Below are positions 7,313 to 15,244 of a stretch of DNA of 64,000 bases, in pieces. A model generated the notes under the pieces. It ran no database searches, was not told where the DNA came from, and worked only from the letters and a program-made list of their open reading frames with translations. Position 1 is the first letter of the stretch, and the number at the start of each line of letters is the position of its first letter. The stretch comes from Natronomonas moolapensis 8.8.11 (GTDB taxonomy: Archaea; Halobacteriota; Halobacteria; Halobacteriales; Haloarculaceae): assembly GCF_000591055.1 (NCBI RefSeq), contig NC_020388.1:1-64000 (forward strand), read 5' to 3'. Both the position numbers and the translations under genes were made by a program.

Positions 7313-8095
7313 CTACTCGCCCGAAGCGACGACCCCGTCGACGAACCCGTCGATCGCGTCCGCCACGGCCGCGGCGTGCTCGACGTAACAGCACCGTTTC
7401 CCCTCGACGGCCTCGAAGTGTCCGTTCGGCAGTCCGTCGGCCAGCTTCTCGCCCGCGGCCGACGGCACGACGGGGTCGTCGACGCCGTGACAGACGAGCG
7501 CCGGCAGCGACAACTCATAGAGTGCTCCGGCCTCGAAACCCAAAGCGGCCTCGCAGTGACCCGACAGCGCCTCGCCGGTCGCGTCTTCTTCGCGCCGCCA
7601 CGTCGTGATCCGCCCGATCAGGTCCGTCTCGGTCAGAAACTGCTGGGTGAACGCGGCCGACAGCGAGCTCTCGAGGGCCGCCGGATCCGCCGGATGCAGC
7701 GCCGACAGCGCTGCTTTGTCGACCCGACTGCCCGAGGCCGCCACGCCGAGAAGCGACAGCGACCGCGCACGCCCGTACTCGCTGGCGTGCCGGAGTGCGA
7801 CCATCCCCCCGAGTCCCGCTCCGACGAGGTGGACGCGTCGAATCCCGGCGTCGGCGAGGACCGCCTCTACATCGGCCGCGAACCGATCGACCGTGTACGG
7901 TCCCGACGCTTCCGACCCGTCCGTTCCCCGCATCGCGTGGACGACCGTCCGGTACGGCCCCGCGAGTTTCGGGGCCTGCCAGCCCCACACCCACGGCCCG
8001 AACCCGACGTCGGGGAGAAACGCTACCGCAGGCCGATCGTTTCCCCCGGAGCACTCGTATCGGAGCGTCGCCCCTCCTTCGGTAACCGTCGGCAT
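7313..8095 (-). CDS. Alpha/beta hydrolase-fold protein lacking the nucleophile
   Basis: This 260-residue protein fits the alpha/beta hydrolase fold: an oxyanion-loop region (LPDVGFGPWVW), a nucleophile-elbow region, the acid-loop motif CHGVDDPVVP and a C-terminal EHAAAV histidine. The elbow reads VGAGLGGM, so the GxSxG serine is replaced by Gly at about residue 93. It may therefore be catalytically dead or use another residue. The start MPTVTEGG is set by family length; the frame is open well upstream, but that sequence is antisense to the neighbouring gene. It is divergent from the aminotransferase at 8201. Confidence 0.82.
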   Translation of the reverse strand: MPTVTEGGATLRYECSGGNDRPAVAFLPDVGFGPWVWGWQAPKLAGPYRTVVHAMRGTDGSEASGPYTVDRFAADVEAVLADAGIRRVHLVGAGLGGMVALRHASEYGRARSLSLLGVAASGSRVDKAALSALHPADPAALESSLSAAFTQQFLTETDLIGRITTWRREEDATGEALSGHCEAALGFEAGALYELSLPALVCHGVDDPVVPSAAGEKLADGLPNGHFEAVEGKRCCYVEHAAAVADAIDGFVDGVVASGE

Positions 8096-8200
8096 ACCGG
8101 AACCCACGCACCCGGACGTATAGCGCTTTTCGACGTACCCGCGAGCCCCTGGACGGTCGCGGATACACAGCGTTTTGCCTCCGACGACCGAACGCCGGAT

Positions 8201-9295
8201 ATGGACCCTGCCGCGCTCCGTGCGGACATTCCCGCCTGCGAGTCGTGTGCGTACCTGAACACCGGCGCCAGCGGCCCGAGTCCCCGATCCGTCGTCGAGG
8301 CTGTCACCGAAGCTCAGCGCCGACACGAGTTCGACGTCTGTGCGACGGACCACTACACCGCCGCCGCCGATCTGCTTGAGGAGGCCCGCGCGGCCGTCGC
8401 CGACCACGTCGGCGCTCGCCCGGCCGACATCGCCTTGGTCGCCTCGACCGGCGACGGGATCAGCCGGGTCGCCAACGCGATCGACTGGGAACCGGGCGAC
8501 CGGGTCGTCAACACAGATCTCGAACACCCCTCCGGGGTGTTGCCGTGGCGGCGGCTCGCTGAACAGGGCGTCGAGGTCACGACGCTTTCGTGCCCGGAGG
8601 GTCGCCTCCCGATGGACGCTTACCGCGAAGCGGTCGCGGACGCCAAACTCGTCTGTCTGAGCTCCGAGAGCTGGGTCCACGGCACCCGCCTCGCGGTCGA
8701 GCGCGCCGTCGAGGTCGCCCACGACGCCGGTGCACTCGTGGTTGTCGACTCGGTCCAGACCGTCGGCCAGCATCCGATCGACGTCACAGAGTGGGGTGCC
8801 GACGTCGTCTGTGCGTCGGGGCACAAGTGGCTGCTCGGGCCGTGGGGGGCCGGCTTCACCTACGTCAACCCCGACTCGATTGACTCGTTTCGTCCCCGCC
8901 ACATCGGCTACCGGAGCGTGACGGAGCCGAACGGCGAGGGTCTCGAGTACCACCCCGACGCGAGCCGGTTCGAGGTCTCGACGACCTCGGTCGCCCCCTA
9001 CGCCGGTCTAATCGAGGCGATCGAGACGATCGAGGCGGTCGGCCTCGAGGCGGTCGAGGCCCGAATCGAACGCCTCACGGACCGGCTCAAGGCTGGCCTC
9101 GCGGGTCGATTGGTATCGCCCCGCGAGTACGAATCCGGACTGGTCGTCTTCGAAGCCGACGACCCCGAGACGTTTCTCGCCCGGGCCGACGACGCCGGGC
9201 TCGTCGTCCGGGACCTGCCGTCCGGCGACGTCAGGGCGTCGGTCCACGCGTTCAATACGGCCGCCGAGGTCGACCGCCTCCTCGAGATGGCGTGA
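8201..9295 (+). CDS. PLP-dependent aminotransferase class V family protein
   Basis: This 364-residue fold-type I PLP enzyme resembles cysteine desulfurases and isopenicillin-N epimerases. Visible motifs are an N-terminal YLNTGASGPSP, the cofactor Asp in VVVDSVQTVGQH, and the PLP lysine in ASGHKWLLGPWG at about residue 209. No conserved cysteine loop of the SufS type is evident near the C-terminus, so desulfurase activity is doubtful. The start ATG at 8201 matches the family N-terminus, although the frame is open upstream. The substrate is unknown. Confidence 0.85.
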   Translation: MDPAALRADIPACESCAYLNTGASGPSPRSVVEAVTEAQRRHEFDVCATDHYTAAADLLEEARAAVADHVGARPADIALVASTGDGISRVANAIDWEPGDRVVNTDLEHPSGVLPWRRLAEQGVEVTTLSCPEGRLPMDAYREAVADAKLVCLSSESWVHGTRLAVERAVEVAHDAGALVVVDSVQTVGQHPIDVTEWGADVVCASGHKWLLGPWGAGFTYVNPDSIDSFRPRHIGYRSVTEPNGEGLEYHPDASRFEVSTTSVAPYAGLIEAIETIEAVGLEAVEARIERLTDRLKAGLAGRLVSPREYESGLVVFEADDPETFLARADDAGLVVRDLPSGDVRASVHAFNTAAEVDRLLEMA

Positions 9296-9382
9296 CCGTC
9301 GCGAGTGCCTCCCGGACCGGGGTACCCGCTTCCGACCGCTCGCACCGACCCGATTCGACGGACGGCGCGCTATTCGGTACCA

Positions 9383-9393
9383 CACTATAATTA
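9383..9393 (+). promoter_or_regulatory. TATA box for the 9420 zinc microprotein
   Basis: ACTATAATTAT is centred about 31 bp upstream of the ATG at 9420, consistent with a leaderless or near-leaderless transcript. Confidence 0.6.
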
Positions 9394-9419
9394 TGTGTAT
9401 TGCGCCCTTGGACGTAGGT

Positions 9420-9578
9420 ATGCCGGAATGTCAAAACTGCGGCGCGTTCGTGACGGCAGCGTACGCACGGGTCTTCACGCCGAACGGCGTCGAAAATCCG
9501 CGCGTCTGTCCACAGTGTGAGGACAAGATCCGAGACGGCTCAGACGTTCGCGAGGCGCGTTCGACCCGTCGCACGTAA
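9420..9578 (+). CDS. Small zinc-finger protein (DUF7563-like)
   Basis: This 52-residue protein has two CxxC knuckles, CQNC at residues 4-7 and CPQC near 32-35, joined by FVTAAYARVFTPNG and followed by a basic tail. It matches a haloarchaeal single-zinc-finger family that I recall as DUF7563. Such microproteins are common in haloarchaea and mostly uncharacterised. The ATG at 9420 is preferred over one at 9393 because it places the first knuckle at the N-terminus and fits the TATA position. A related 48-residue protein is at 13689. Confidence 0.85.
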   Translation: MPECQNCGAFVTAAYARVFTPNGVENPRVCPQCEDKIRDGSDVREARSTRRT

Positions 9579-9643
9579 TCGGCCGATCGATCCCGAGACC
9601 CGCCCGTCCGCTCTTTTGTGTCGATTTCGCTGCTTTTCGCATC

Positions 9644-9695
9644 TTTGCCGTACTGTTTTGCTCGTCCACATGTTTGCCGTACTGTTTCGCTCGTC
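9644..9695. repeat. 24-bp imperfect direct repeat
   Basis: Two copies of TTTGCCGTACTGTTTTGCTC plus GTCC, one mismatch apart, recur with a 28-bp period in the convergent gap between the two zinc microprotein genes. The T-rich segments could act in transcript termination. Confidence 0.8.
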
Positions 9696-9711
9696 CGTTC
9701 GCTCCCGCGCA

Positions 9712-9888
9712 TCACTCCGGCGACCACTCACAGGCGTCCCCGTAGACCAACTCCGACGCTTCGATGTGCGCCGACAGACACGCGTAGTTGCAGAACCCGC
9801 CGACCTCGACGCGCTCGCCGTCGGCCGTCTCCTCGACGTACACCGGATCGTACGCCGAGAGGTCGCTTCCGCAGTAGACACAGTCCAT
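9712..9888 (-). CDS. Small cysteine-rich zinc protein (DUF7576-like)
   Basis: This 58-residue protein carries CVYC near the N-terminus and FCNYACLSAH in the middle, a pattern of four Cys/His ligands for one zinc. It matches a haloarchaeal microprotein family that I recall as DUF7576. The start MDCVYCGSDL is preferred over the ATG seven codons upstream because related proteins begin with the knuckle. It is divergent from rpiA and has no assigned function. Confidence 0.8.
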   Translation of the reverse strand: MDCVYCGSDLSAYDPVYVEETADGERVEVGGFCNYACLSAHIEASELVYGDACEWSPE

Positions 9889-9946
9889 ATCTTGGCTTCC
9901 GACCCACACCAGAAATGCTTTTTCCGGCTCGGTCCGACGCCCGCAT

Positions 9947-10654
9947 ATGAAACGGTCCGGCGGAACCGACGCCGAAAAGCGCCGCGCCGGCGAACGCGCC
10001 GCTGCCGCCGTCTCCGACGGGGACGTCGTCGGCCTCGGGACCGGCTCGACGGCCGCCGCAGCGATCCGGGCGCTCGGTCGCCGCGTCGACTCGGGGCTCG
10101 ACGCGCGGGCGATCCCGACCTCACATCAGTCCCGGGCGCTCGCCCGCGAGGCGGGAATTCCGCTTCTCACTCTCGAGGAGGCGACCCCCGACCTCGCCAT
10201 CGACGGCGCCGACCGGATCGCGATCCCGGATCGCGACGGCTCCCCCGTCTTGATAAAAGGTGGCGGTGCGGCCCACACCCGCGAGAAACTCGTCGATTCG
10301 GCGGCCGAGCGGTTCCTCGTCGTCGCCGACTCGACCAAGCTCACAGACTGCCTCGATAGCCCGGTGCCCGTCGAAGTCCTTCCCGACGCCGTCCCGGTTG
10401 TCGAACGCCGGCTGTCGGCGCTCGGCGGCGACCCGACCCTTCGAGCGGCCGAGCGGAAGGACGGTCCCGTCGTGACCGACAACGGCAACCTCGTCATCGA
10501 CTGCGCGTTCGGCCCGGTCGACGACCCCGACTCGCTCGCGGCCGACATCGCCGCCCTACCGGGTGTTCTCGATCACGGGCTGTTCGTCGGTCTCGCCGAC
10601 GTGGTGTACGTCGGCACCGACGACGGCGTTGACGTGTATCGCTCCGGTGACTGA
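9947..10654 (+). CDS. rpiA: Ribose-5-phosphate isomerase A
   Basis: This 235-residue enzyme interconverts ribose 5-phosphate and ribulose 5-phosphate. Diagnostic motifs are the phosphate loop GLGTGSTAAAAI, the catalytic DGADRI region and KGGGAAHTREK with the active-site lysine, followed by VVADSTKL. Length and domain order are normal for RpiA. In haloarchaea it supplies ribose phosphate for nucleotide synthesis. It is followed about 90 bp downstream by the TnpB element, which does not interrupt it. Confidence 0.96.
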   Translation: MKRSGGTDAEKRRAGERAAAAVSDGDVVGLGTGSTAAAAIRALGRRVDSGLDARAIPTSHQSRALAREAGIPLLTLEEATPDLAIDGADRIAIPDRDGSPVLIKGGGAAHTREKLVDSAAERFLVVADSTKLTDCLDSPVPVEVLPDAVPVVERRLSALGGDPTLRAAERKDGPVVTDNGNLVIDCAFGPVDDPDSLAADIAALPGVLDHGLFVGLADVVYVGTDDGVDVYRSGD

Positions 10655-10743
10655 CCAAGCGTCGAGCGTTGCACTTTCGGTTTCACTTCCTTCTCGCCGT
10701 GTTTCGGCGTTCACGATACTCGCGGCGCTGACCGGGGCACCAT

Positions 10744-10830
10744 TGACATCCTCCTCCGCCTGAAGGCGGCGGAATCCCACGGCACCGCACCGCTGGATTG
10801 GGATATTAGGGTTTGCAGTCCACCACCTCT
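10744..10830 (-). ncRNA. Putative omega/reRNA region at the tnpB 3' end
   Basis: In characterised TnpB elements the guide RNA is derived from the 3' end of the tnpB transcript and the right terminal hairpin, with the guide lying just beyond the element tip. The matching part here is the tnpB 3' end plus the hairpin at 10756-10769. The guide would read leftward into the rpiA downstream flank. This is positional inference only. Confidence 0.3.
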
Positions 10831-12125
10831 GTCCGAGGTTGGAATCCTCGGGAGAGGTCATGAAGGTAGACTTCGGGCTGTGCCAACCAGCCGGTACTCC
10901 TATCCCCACCCAAATCGGGAGCAGACTCGGAGTTACTTTGCTTCAACTCGAGACGGATGTTCTCCGCCCCATTCACGTCAGCGTTGAACGCCGCGTCACA
11001 CGGCTCGCAGACATACAAGCCACGTTCGACACGCTGACTCTCGTCTTTTCTACCGCAGACGCAACACGTCTTGCTCGTGTCGCGCTCTGAGACCTCTACG
11101 ACTTCGACACCCTCGACTTTGGCCTTGTATTCGAGAATCGAGGTGAAGCGGTCGAACGCCCAGCCGTGCAGGTCGAGGTTCCCGTGCTTGCCCCAGTTCT
11201 TCGACTCGCCGTTGTCGTCTTCACGGACACCAGCGAGCTTCCCGATGTTGATACGCCCAACACTGTTCTCGATACATCGCTGGACGATGTGTTTCGCTAA
11301 CGAGTGGAAAAAGTGGGTGCGGCGCTCCGACCACTTCGCGTGGAGACGGGTCGCTTCTTCACCACCCGAGTCGTCGCACTTGGCGATTTCTTTCGGGAAG
11401 TAGTACCCGTCCTGTTTCAACCGGTTGCCGGGGTAGAGGTCAGCTTGCTCGGTGCTGTACGTGACCGCCGCGAAGTTACAGATGCCGAGGTCGATACCCG
11501 CTGTCTCGTTTCCGGGTGCGGTGGGTGTCTCGATTTCATCCTTACAGACGAGGTGCAGTTCCCAGCGCCTCTTTGCTTTGTCGTAGACGGCTCTGACCTG
11601 TTGTAGGTTCTCAACGGTGACACCGGGGCGCGTCTCGTATTCGACAAGGATGTACTCCCATGCTTTCGGGTGTTCCTTGTGATTCGCGCCCTTTGAGAGA
11701 CGGACACGGTTGTTGTTCGTGTCGTGTTTGATGCCGTTTTGCTTCCACGTCACGGTCGAACGCGGATGTTCCTCGTGGACGCGGTTGCCGTGGTCGTCGT
11801 AGTAGTTTTTTTTGCGGTAGCCGGGCGGATTCGCTCGATTATCAGACTTCCTCTTTTTGTACCACGAGTTGAAGGCTTCAGCGAGTTCCTCCAGAACGCG
11901 CTGACTGGACTGCGAGTGCAATCCCTTGTACTTTGAGTGACCTTTCAACTCGTCTTTGAGGTCGCTGTGGTCTGGAATCTCACCCGTATCATCCCACTTT
12001 TGTCGAGAGTGGTAATTAGCGACGTTCCAGAGTTTGCTGGCACTCCACCCGTGCCGGTCGAGCATCTCAGCCACTTGGTTGTGGTTGAGGATTTTCGCTC
12101 GGTGGGTTCGATGGATTTCCAGCAT
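10806..12125 (-). CDS. tnpB: RNA-guided endonuclease TnpB family protein
   Basis: This 439-residue protein has a helical/WED N-terminal half and a RuvC-like domain. RuvC-I Asp is in GIDLGICN, a zinc finger has CCVCG and CEPC knuckles, and RuvC-III Asp is in NADVNGAENI. The RuvC-II segment reads INIGKLAGVRED, with Gly where the best-studied TnpB enzymes have Glu; this may be a subfamily feature. The start at 12125 follows GAGG at about -12; an ATG seven codons upstream is also possible. The gene is full length with no frameshift. In related elements TnpB is an RNA-guided nuclease that promotes element retention. Confidence 0.92.
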   Translation of the reverse strand: MLEIHRTHRAKILNHNQVAEMLDRHGWSASKLWNVANYHSRQKWDDTGEIPDHSDLKDELKGHSKYKGLHSQSSQRVLEELAEAFNSWYKKRKSDNRANPPGYRKKNYYDDHGNRVHEEHPRSTVTWKQNGIKHDTNNNRVRLSKGANHKEHPKAWEYILVEYETRPGVTVENLQQVRAVYDKAKRRWELHLVCKDEIETPTAPGNETAGIDLGICNFAAVTYSTEQADLYPGNRLKQDGYYFPKEIAKCDDSGGEEATRLHAKWSERRTHFFHSLAKHIVQRCIENSVGRINIGKLAGVREDDNGESKNWGKHGNLDLHGWAFDRFTSILEYKAKVEGVEVVEVSERDTSKTCCVCGRKDESQRVERGLYVCEPCDAAFNADVNGAENIRLELKQSNSESAPDLGGDRSTGWLAQPEVYLHDLSRGFQPRTEVVDCKP

Positions 12126-12305
12126 TCTGAACGCCTCTATAATCACTTATACTTGTGTTTCTTGTAAAGGTTCGGTTTGAGAACGGTGGAATATCCAGCC
12201 GTGCTATCGGCGGTGGGTTGTGGAGGAGTTGTCGGATTCATCCTGCGGCTAAAGCCGCAGGTATTCTCCTTGCTCTCTATAAATAAAAACGCGTGACGGA
12301 CCGAC

Positions 12306-12473
12306 TTACAGGTCGCGCGGCTGAACCGTCTTCCGGTCGTTCTCCTCGGCACGGCGCGCGGCGTCCTCGAGCAGCTCCTCGACTTCGCCGTCGAGGGCGT
12401 CGTAGAAGTCCGAAGCGACGTTCATGTCATCGAGCGCTTCCTTCACAGCGGCTTTGACGATCAGGTCTGCCAT
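12306..12473 (-). CDS. DUF1931 histone-fold-like small protein
   Basis: This 55-residue protein (MADLIVKAAVKEALDD at the start, KTVQPRDL at the end) is highly charged and helical. It fits the DUF1931 family, whose structures show a histone-like fold; whether the halophile form binds DNA is not established. A TATA box about 29 bp upstream predicts a leaderless mRNA. It sits immediately beyond the 5' end of the TnpB element and is intact. It is easily missed because of its size. Confidence 0.88.
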   Translation of the reverse strand: MADLIVKAAVKEALDDMNVASDFYDALDGEVEELLEDAARRAEENDRKTVQPRDL

Positions 12474-12496
12474 ACAGTCGCCGGTTTTGCCGGGTT

Positions 12497-12510
12497 ACTT
12501 ATATACTTTC
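12497..12510 (-). promoter_or_regulatory. TATA box for the DUF1931 gene
   Basis: The minus strand reads GAAAGTATATAAGT, centred about 30 bp before the ATG at 12473. This is a strong archaeal TATA box with spacing for a leaderless transcript. Confidence 0.7.
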
Positions 12511-12535
12511 TCAAAAGGATGCGGTGTAGCAGCTT

Positions 12536-12667
12536 CTACCGCCCGTTTAGCGGGAGAGCTACTTTCCCGATTTTGCCCTCGACCCTGACGATATGTAATT
12601 GTTCCTCCGGGTCGTCGCCCGACCCCGGACCCGAGGTGACTCGCCGCTCTATCACTTCGCTCGTCAT
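12536..12667 (-). CDS. Possible 43-residue hypothetical protein
   Basis: This short frame starts MTSEVIERRVTSG and ends KVALPLNGR. Charge is mixed and the C-terminal half looks strand-rich (LHIVRVEGKIGKVAL). No ribosome-binding site or TATA box is convincing. It lies between the DUF1931 promoter and larB and could be spurious; there is no family I recognise. Confidence 0.33.
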   Translation of the reverse strand: MTSEVIERRVTSGPGSGDDPEEQLHIVRVEGKIGKVALPLNGR

Positions 12668-12759
12668 CCCGGCCCGCACCCGTCCGTCCTCCCCGGCAGT
12701 TGCCCCTCCCTTTCAGGTCGAGTCGACAGTTTCGTGCCCGTCGGCTCGAACACCGTCCC

Positions 12760-13527
12760 ATGCGTGACATCCTAGACGCCGTCGCCGCCGGCGAACTCCC
12801 CGCGGCCGTCGCCGAGGCCGAACTCCGCGGGTACGCAAGCACCGGTGCGGGCCGCTTCGACGCTGCCCGTACCGACCGAAGCGGGATCCCCGAGGCGATC
12901 CTCGTAGACGGCAAGACCCCCGAGGAGGCGGCGACGATGACCGCCGCAGCGGTCGAGACGACCGATAGCGCCCTCCTGACTCGCGTCACGCCCGACCACG
13001 CGGAGGCGTGCCGAGCCCGCATCGAGGGGCGATTTCCCGGCGCCGAACTCGCCCACGACGAGCGCGCTCGGACGATCGTCGTCCACGCCGACGGCTACGA
13101 ACCCCCGGAGCTGTCCGCGACCGCGACCGTTGTGACCGCCGGTACCTCGGACGCCCCCCCGGCCGGCGAGGCCGCGGTCGTACTCGAGGAACTCGGCGCG
13201 ACCGTCGACCGGATCGACGACGTCGGCGTCGCGGGGATCGCCCGCCTCTTCGATCGCCTCGAGGAGATCCGCGAGGCCGACGTCCTCGTCGTCGCCGCCG
13301 GACGCGAGGGCGCGCTCCCCACCGTGCTCGCGGGGCTGGTCGACGTCCCCTTGATCGGTCTCCCCGTATCGACGGGCTACGGCTACGGCGGTTCGGGTGA
13401 GGCCGCCCTCGCCGGGATGTTGCAGTCGTGTGCTCCGATCTTGGTCGTCAATATCGACGCCGGCTTCGCCGCCGGCGCACAGGCCGGCCTGATCGCCCGA
13501 TCGATCTCCACCGCCCGCCGGGCCTGA
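12760..13527 (+). CDS. larB: LarB-like nickel-pincer-nucleotide synthase
   Basis: This 255-residue protein has a helical N-terminal region and a PurE-like C-terminal domain (about 120-255) with VVTAGTSDAPPAGEAA, VAAGREGALPTVLAGL and STGYGYGGSGEAALAGML. LarB carboxylates and hydrolyses nicotinic acid adenine dinucleotide, the first step to the nickel-pincer cofactor of lactate racemase-type enzymes. The start at 12760 matches the family N-terminus. No larA, larC or larE lies in this window, so the partners are elsewhere or the protein has another role. Confidence 0.88.
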   Translation: MRDILDAVAAGELPAAVAEAELRGYASTGAGRFDAARTDRSGIPEAILVDGKTPEEAATMTAAAVETTDSALLTRVTPDHAEACRARIEGRFPGAELAHDERARTIVVHADGYEPPELSATATVVTAGTSDAPPAGEAAVVLEELGATVDRIDDVGVAGIARLFDRLEEIREADVLVVAAGREGALPTVLAGLVDVPLIGLPVSTGYGYGGSGEAALAGMLQSCAPILVVNIDAGFAAGAQAGLIARSISTARRA

Positions 13528-13688
13528 AACACGCGTTCGCTCCCCCCGCCCTTCGATGAGTCCCCGCTCCGCCTCACCGAACATTTCAACCCCGCGAATC
13601 CGGACGTTTGGTACCGTATAACGAGGATATTAGTGCCCAGAGGCCCTGTACGTATTCACAGACGAGGTGACCCCTCGTCGAGGACAGA

Positions 13689-13835
13689 ATGCCAAACTGT
13701 GATCACTGTGACGCGCACGTTTCGGATCGGTTCGCCCGGGTGTTCGCGGACGAGAGCGGACGCGTACGTGCGTGTCCGAACTGTTCGGCGAACGCCGGTA
13801 TCGCCGAGGTTTCGAGGGACCGCGCACACGAGTGA
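13689..13835 (+). CDS. 48-residue zinc-finger microprotein
   Basis: MPNCDHCDAHVSDRFARVF is followed by a second knuckle, CPNC. Spacing and sequence resemble the 52-residue protein at 9420, so the two look like paralogues of a DUF7563-like family. The stop codon falls inside the first copy of a 27-bp direct repeat (13813-13867), so the C-terminus may have been altered by the duplication. Function is unknown; one zinc per monomer is likely. Confidence 0.72.
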   Translation: MPNCDHCDAHVSDRFARVFADESGRVRACPNCSANAGIAEVSRDRAHE

Positions 13836-13867
13836 CGAGCCGAGGGACCGCGTACACGAGTGACGAG
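13813..13867. repeat. 27-bp direct repeat at a gene end
   Basis: Two copies of CGAGGGACCGCGCACACGAG plus TGACGAG, one mismatch apart, occur with a 28-bp period. The first includes the stop codon of the 13689 zinc microprotein. Confidence 0.9.
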
Positions 13868-14145
13868 TCGGTCGCCGCGAACCCCGAACCCCCAGGTACC
13901 ACACACGAGCAGCGGCCACCGTGCCGCCAGTGCCCCGATCACCGGGATCGACGTTCGATCCCGCTGTTGTCGATTCGAACTCGATACAGCCGCGTCTGTC
14001 GGCCGGAACCGACCGCCGTGTGCGCCCGAACCGGCTCGTCGGGGGCGATCCGTCAGGATCGGTCTGTCCGACTCCGACGGCATCGATCCGCCGAAGCCGC
14101 CCCGTTTCGCCGGTGTTTTTTGTTGCCGCGTCGAACCCCCGCTTG
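13836..14145. other. Intergenic stretch without a recognised gene
   Basis: Apart from the second repeat copy at its left edge, I see no gene, tRNA or strong promoter. A T-run (TGTTTTTTGTT, 14114-14124) could be a terminator or weak promoter element for the GIY-YIG gene that follows. Confidence 0.5.
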
Positions 14146-14466
14146 ATGTCCTCGGACGGCGGCCACTACGTGTACGTACTCGAGTGTGCCGACGGCTCTT
14201 TTTATACCGGCTACACGACCGATGTCGAACGCCGCGTCGCCGAACACGACGCCGGCAAGGGTGCCAAGTACACGCGCGGGCGGACCCCCGTGGAGCTTAT
14301 ATATACGGAGTCGTTCGGGAGCCGGCCGGCCGCGATGCGCCGCGAGCACGAGATCAAGACGCTCTCGCGGGCGCAAAAGGAGCGGCTGGTCCGAGACGTC
14401 GGCGGGGATTTCGGGCCGCCCGAGGATTCCGGGCCGCCCGAGGATTCCGGGACGCCCGAGAGGTGA
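14146..14466 (+). CDS. GIY-YIG nuclease family protein
   Basis: This 106-residue protein is a stand-alone GIY-YIG domain of the UPF0213/YhbQ type. It has [18 protein letters not shown] for the GIY-YIG strands, the catalytic-helix Arg in [11 protein letters not shown], and the metal-binding Glu in RREHEIKTL. The ATG at 14146 is preferred over open frame upstream because it begins just before the domain. The C-terminal tail contains near-identical GPPEDS repeats from an 18-bp DNA duplication. Cellular role of this subfamily is not settled; DNA-repair nuclease activity is plausible. Confidence 0.9.
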   Translation: MSSDGGHYVYVLECADGSFYTGYTTDVERRVAEHDAGKGAKYTRGRTPVELIYTESFGSRPAAMRREHEIKTLSRAQKERLVRDVGGDFGPPEDSGPPEDSGTPER

Positions 14467-14683
14467 GCTGACACTGATGGACGAACTCAGATGAACCCGA
14501 CGCACGAGGAGCACGCCGTTCGTTTGTCCGTCAGCATGAGTCGTCGTCCGGTTGGCCGTGGCCCGATCGAGTAACACCCTTTTGCTCCGCCGCGGCTACG
14601 GCCGCCCCCGCGGGCCATACGCCTCCCCGACCGATTTACCGTGATCCTGTGGTTGATTTATAACCGGTGATCCTGTGGCTGGT

Positions 14684-15205
14684 CTACAGAACGAGCCGCT
14701 GACAGCTGCCACAGAGGTTCTCCTCCTTGACGTCGACCTCCCGAACGGTCGGCGAGAAGTTCATTACACACCGGGAGTTGTCGCAGTGTTCGAGCCCGAG
14801 CGTGTGGCCGATCTCGTGGACGACCTCCTTTCGGACCCGGTCGGCGAAGATGTCGGTCGCAGACCGTTCCGAGAAGCCGCCGTCCGAGGACGTCTGGAGG
14901 CGATACGTGGAGATGACAGAGCCGTTGCCAGATAGATACGCGAGCCCGAAGACGTAGTTCCGCCGGCGATAGTAGAGATCGTTTGCGGTGATGGCGATGT
15001 TCTTTTCGCCGCTACCCACCCGGCCGGCGAGTTCGATGAACTCCTCGGCGCGATACTGCTCGCGCCCGCTGTCGTAGGCACCCTCCGGGACGGGCTGGTT
15101 GTCGTGGATTGTCACCTCGCAGTCGTAGACGGAGCGCAGCCCGCTGGAGGCTTCCCGTTTTACCGCCGCGGGGAGATCGCCGACCGGCACGATATCGACG
15201 TGCAT
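14684..15205 (-). CDS. amzA: Archaemetzincin family zinc metalloprotease
   Basis: This 173-residue protein has the metzincin zinc motif HEIGHTLGLEHC followed by CDNSRCVMNFS with the Met-turn, and a further structural zinc site (CDNSRC and CGSC). Length and motif order are those of archaemetzincins. There is no signal peptide, so it acts inside the cell; the physiological substrate is unknown. It is divergent from the UPF0146 gene across about 40 bp. Confidence 0.94.
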   Translation of the reverse strand: MHVDIVPVGDLPAAVKREASSGLRSVYDCEVTIHDNQPVPEGAYDSGREQYRAEEFIELAGRVGSGEKNIAITANDLYYRRRNYVFGLAYLSGNGSVISTYRLQTSSDGGFSERSATDIFADRVRKEVVHEIGHTLGLEHCDNSRCVMNFSPTVREVDVKEENLCGSCQRLVL

Positions 15206-15244
15206 GGGAAAGCATTAGATACCGTTGCTGATAAACATCCCGAC

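Larger units (their letters stand above)
10744..12275 (-). mobile_element. IS1341-type (TnpB-only) IS200/IS605-family element
   Basis: The element holds a single tnpB gene flanked by terminal hairpins: GC-rich CCGCCTGAAGGCGG at 10756-10769 on the 3' side and CTGCGGCTAAAGCCGCAG at 12243-12260 on the 5' side. These are the subterminal palindromes typical of haloarchaeal IS200/IS605 relatives. There is no tnpA Y1 transposase, so mobilisation would need one supplied elsewhere. Exact tips are uncertain by several bases. No target duplication is expected for this family. Confidence 0.85.

Noticed and set aside
8096-8953. Upstream extension of the alpha/beta hydrolase frame
   Set aside because: It is antisense to the PLP enzyme, and the hydrolase domain begins at the ATG at 8095.
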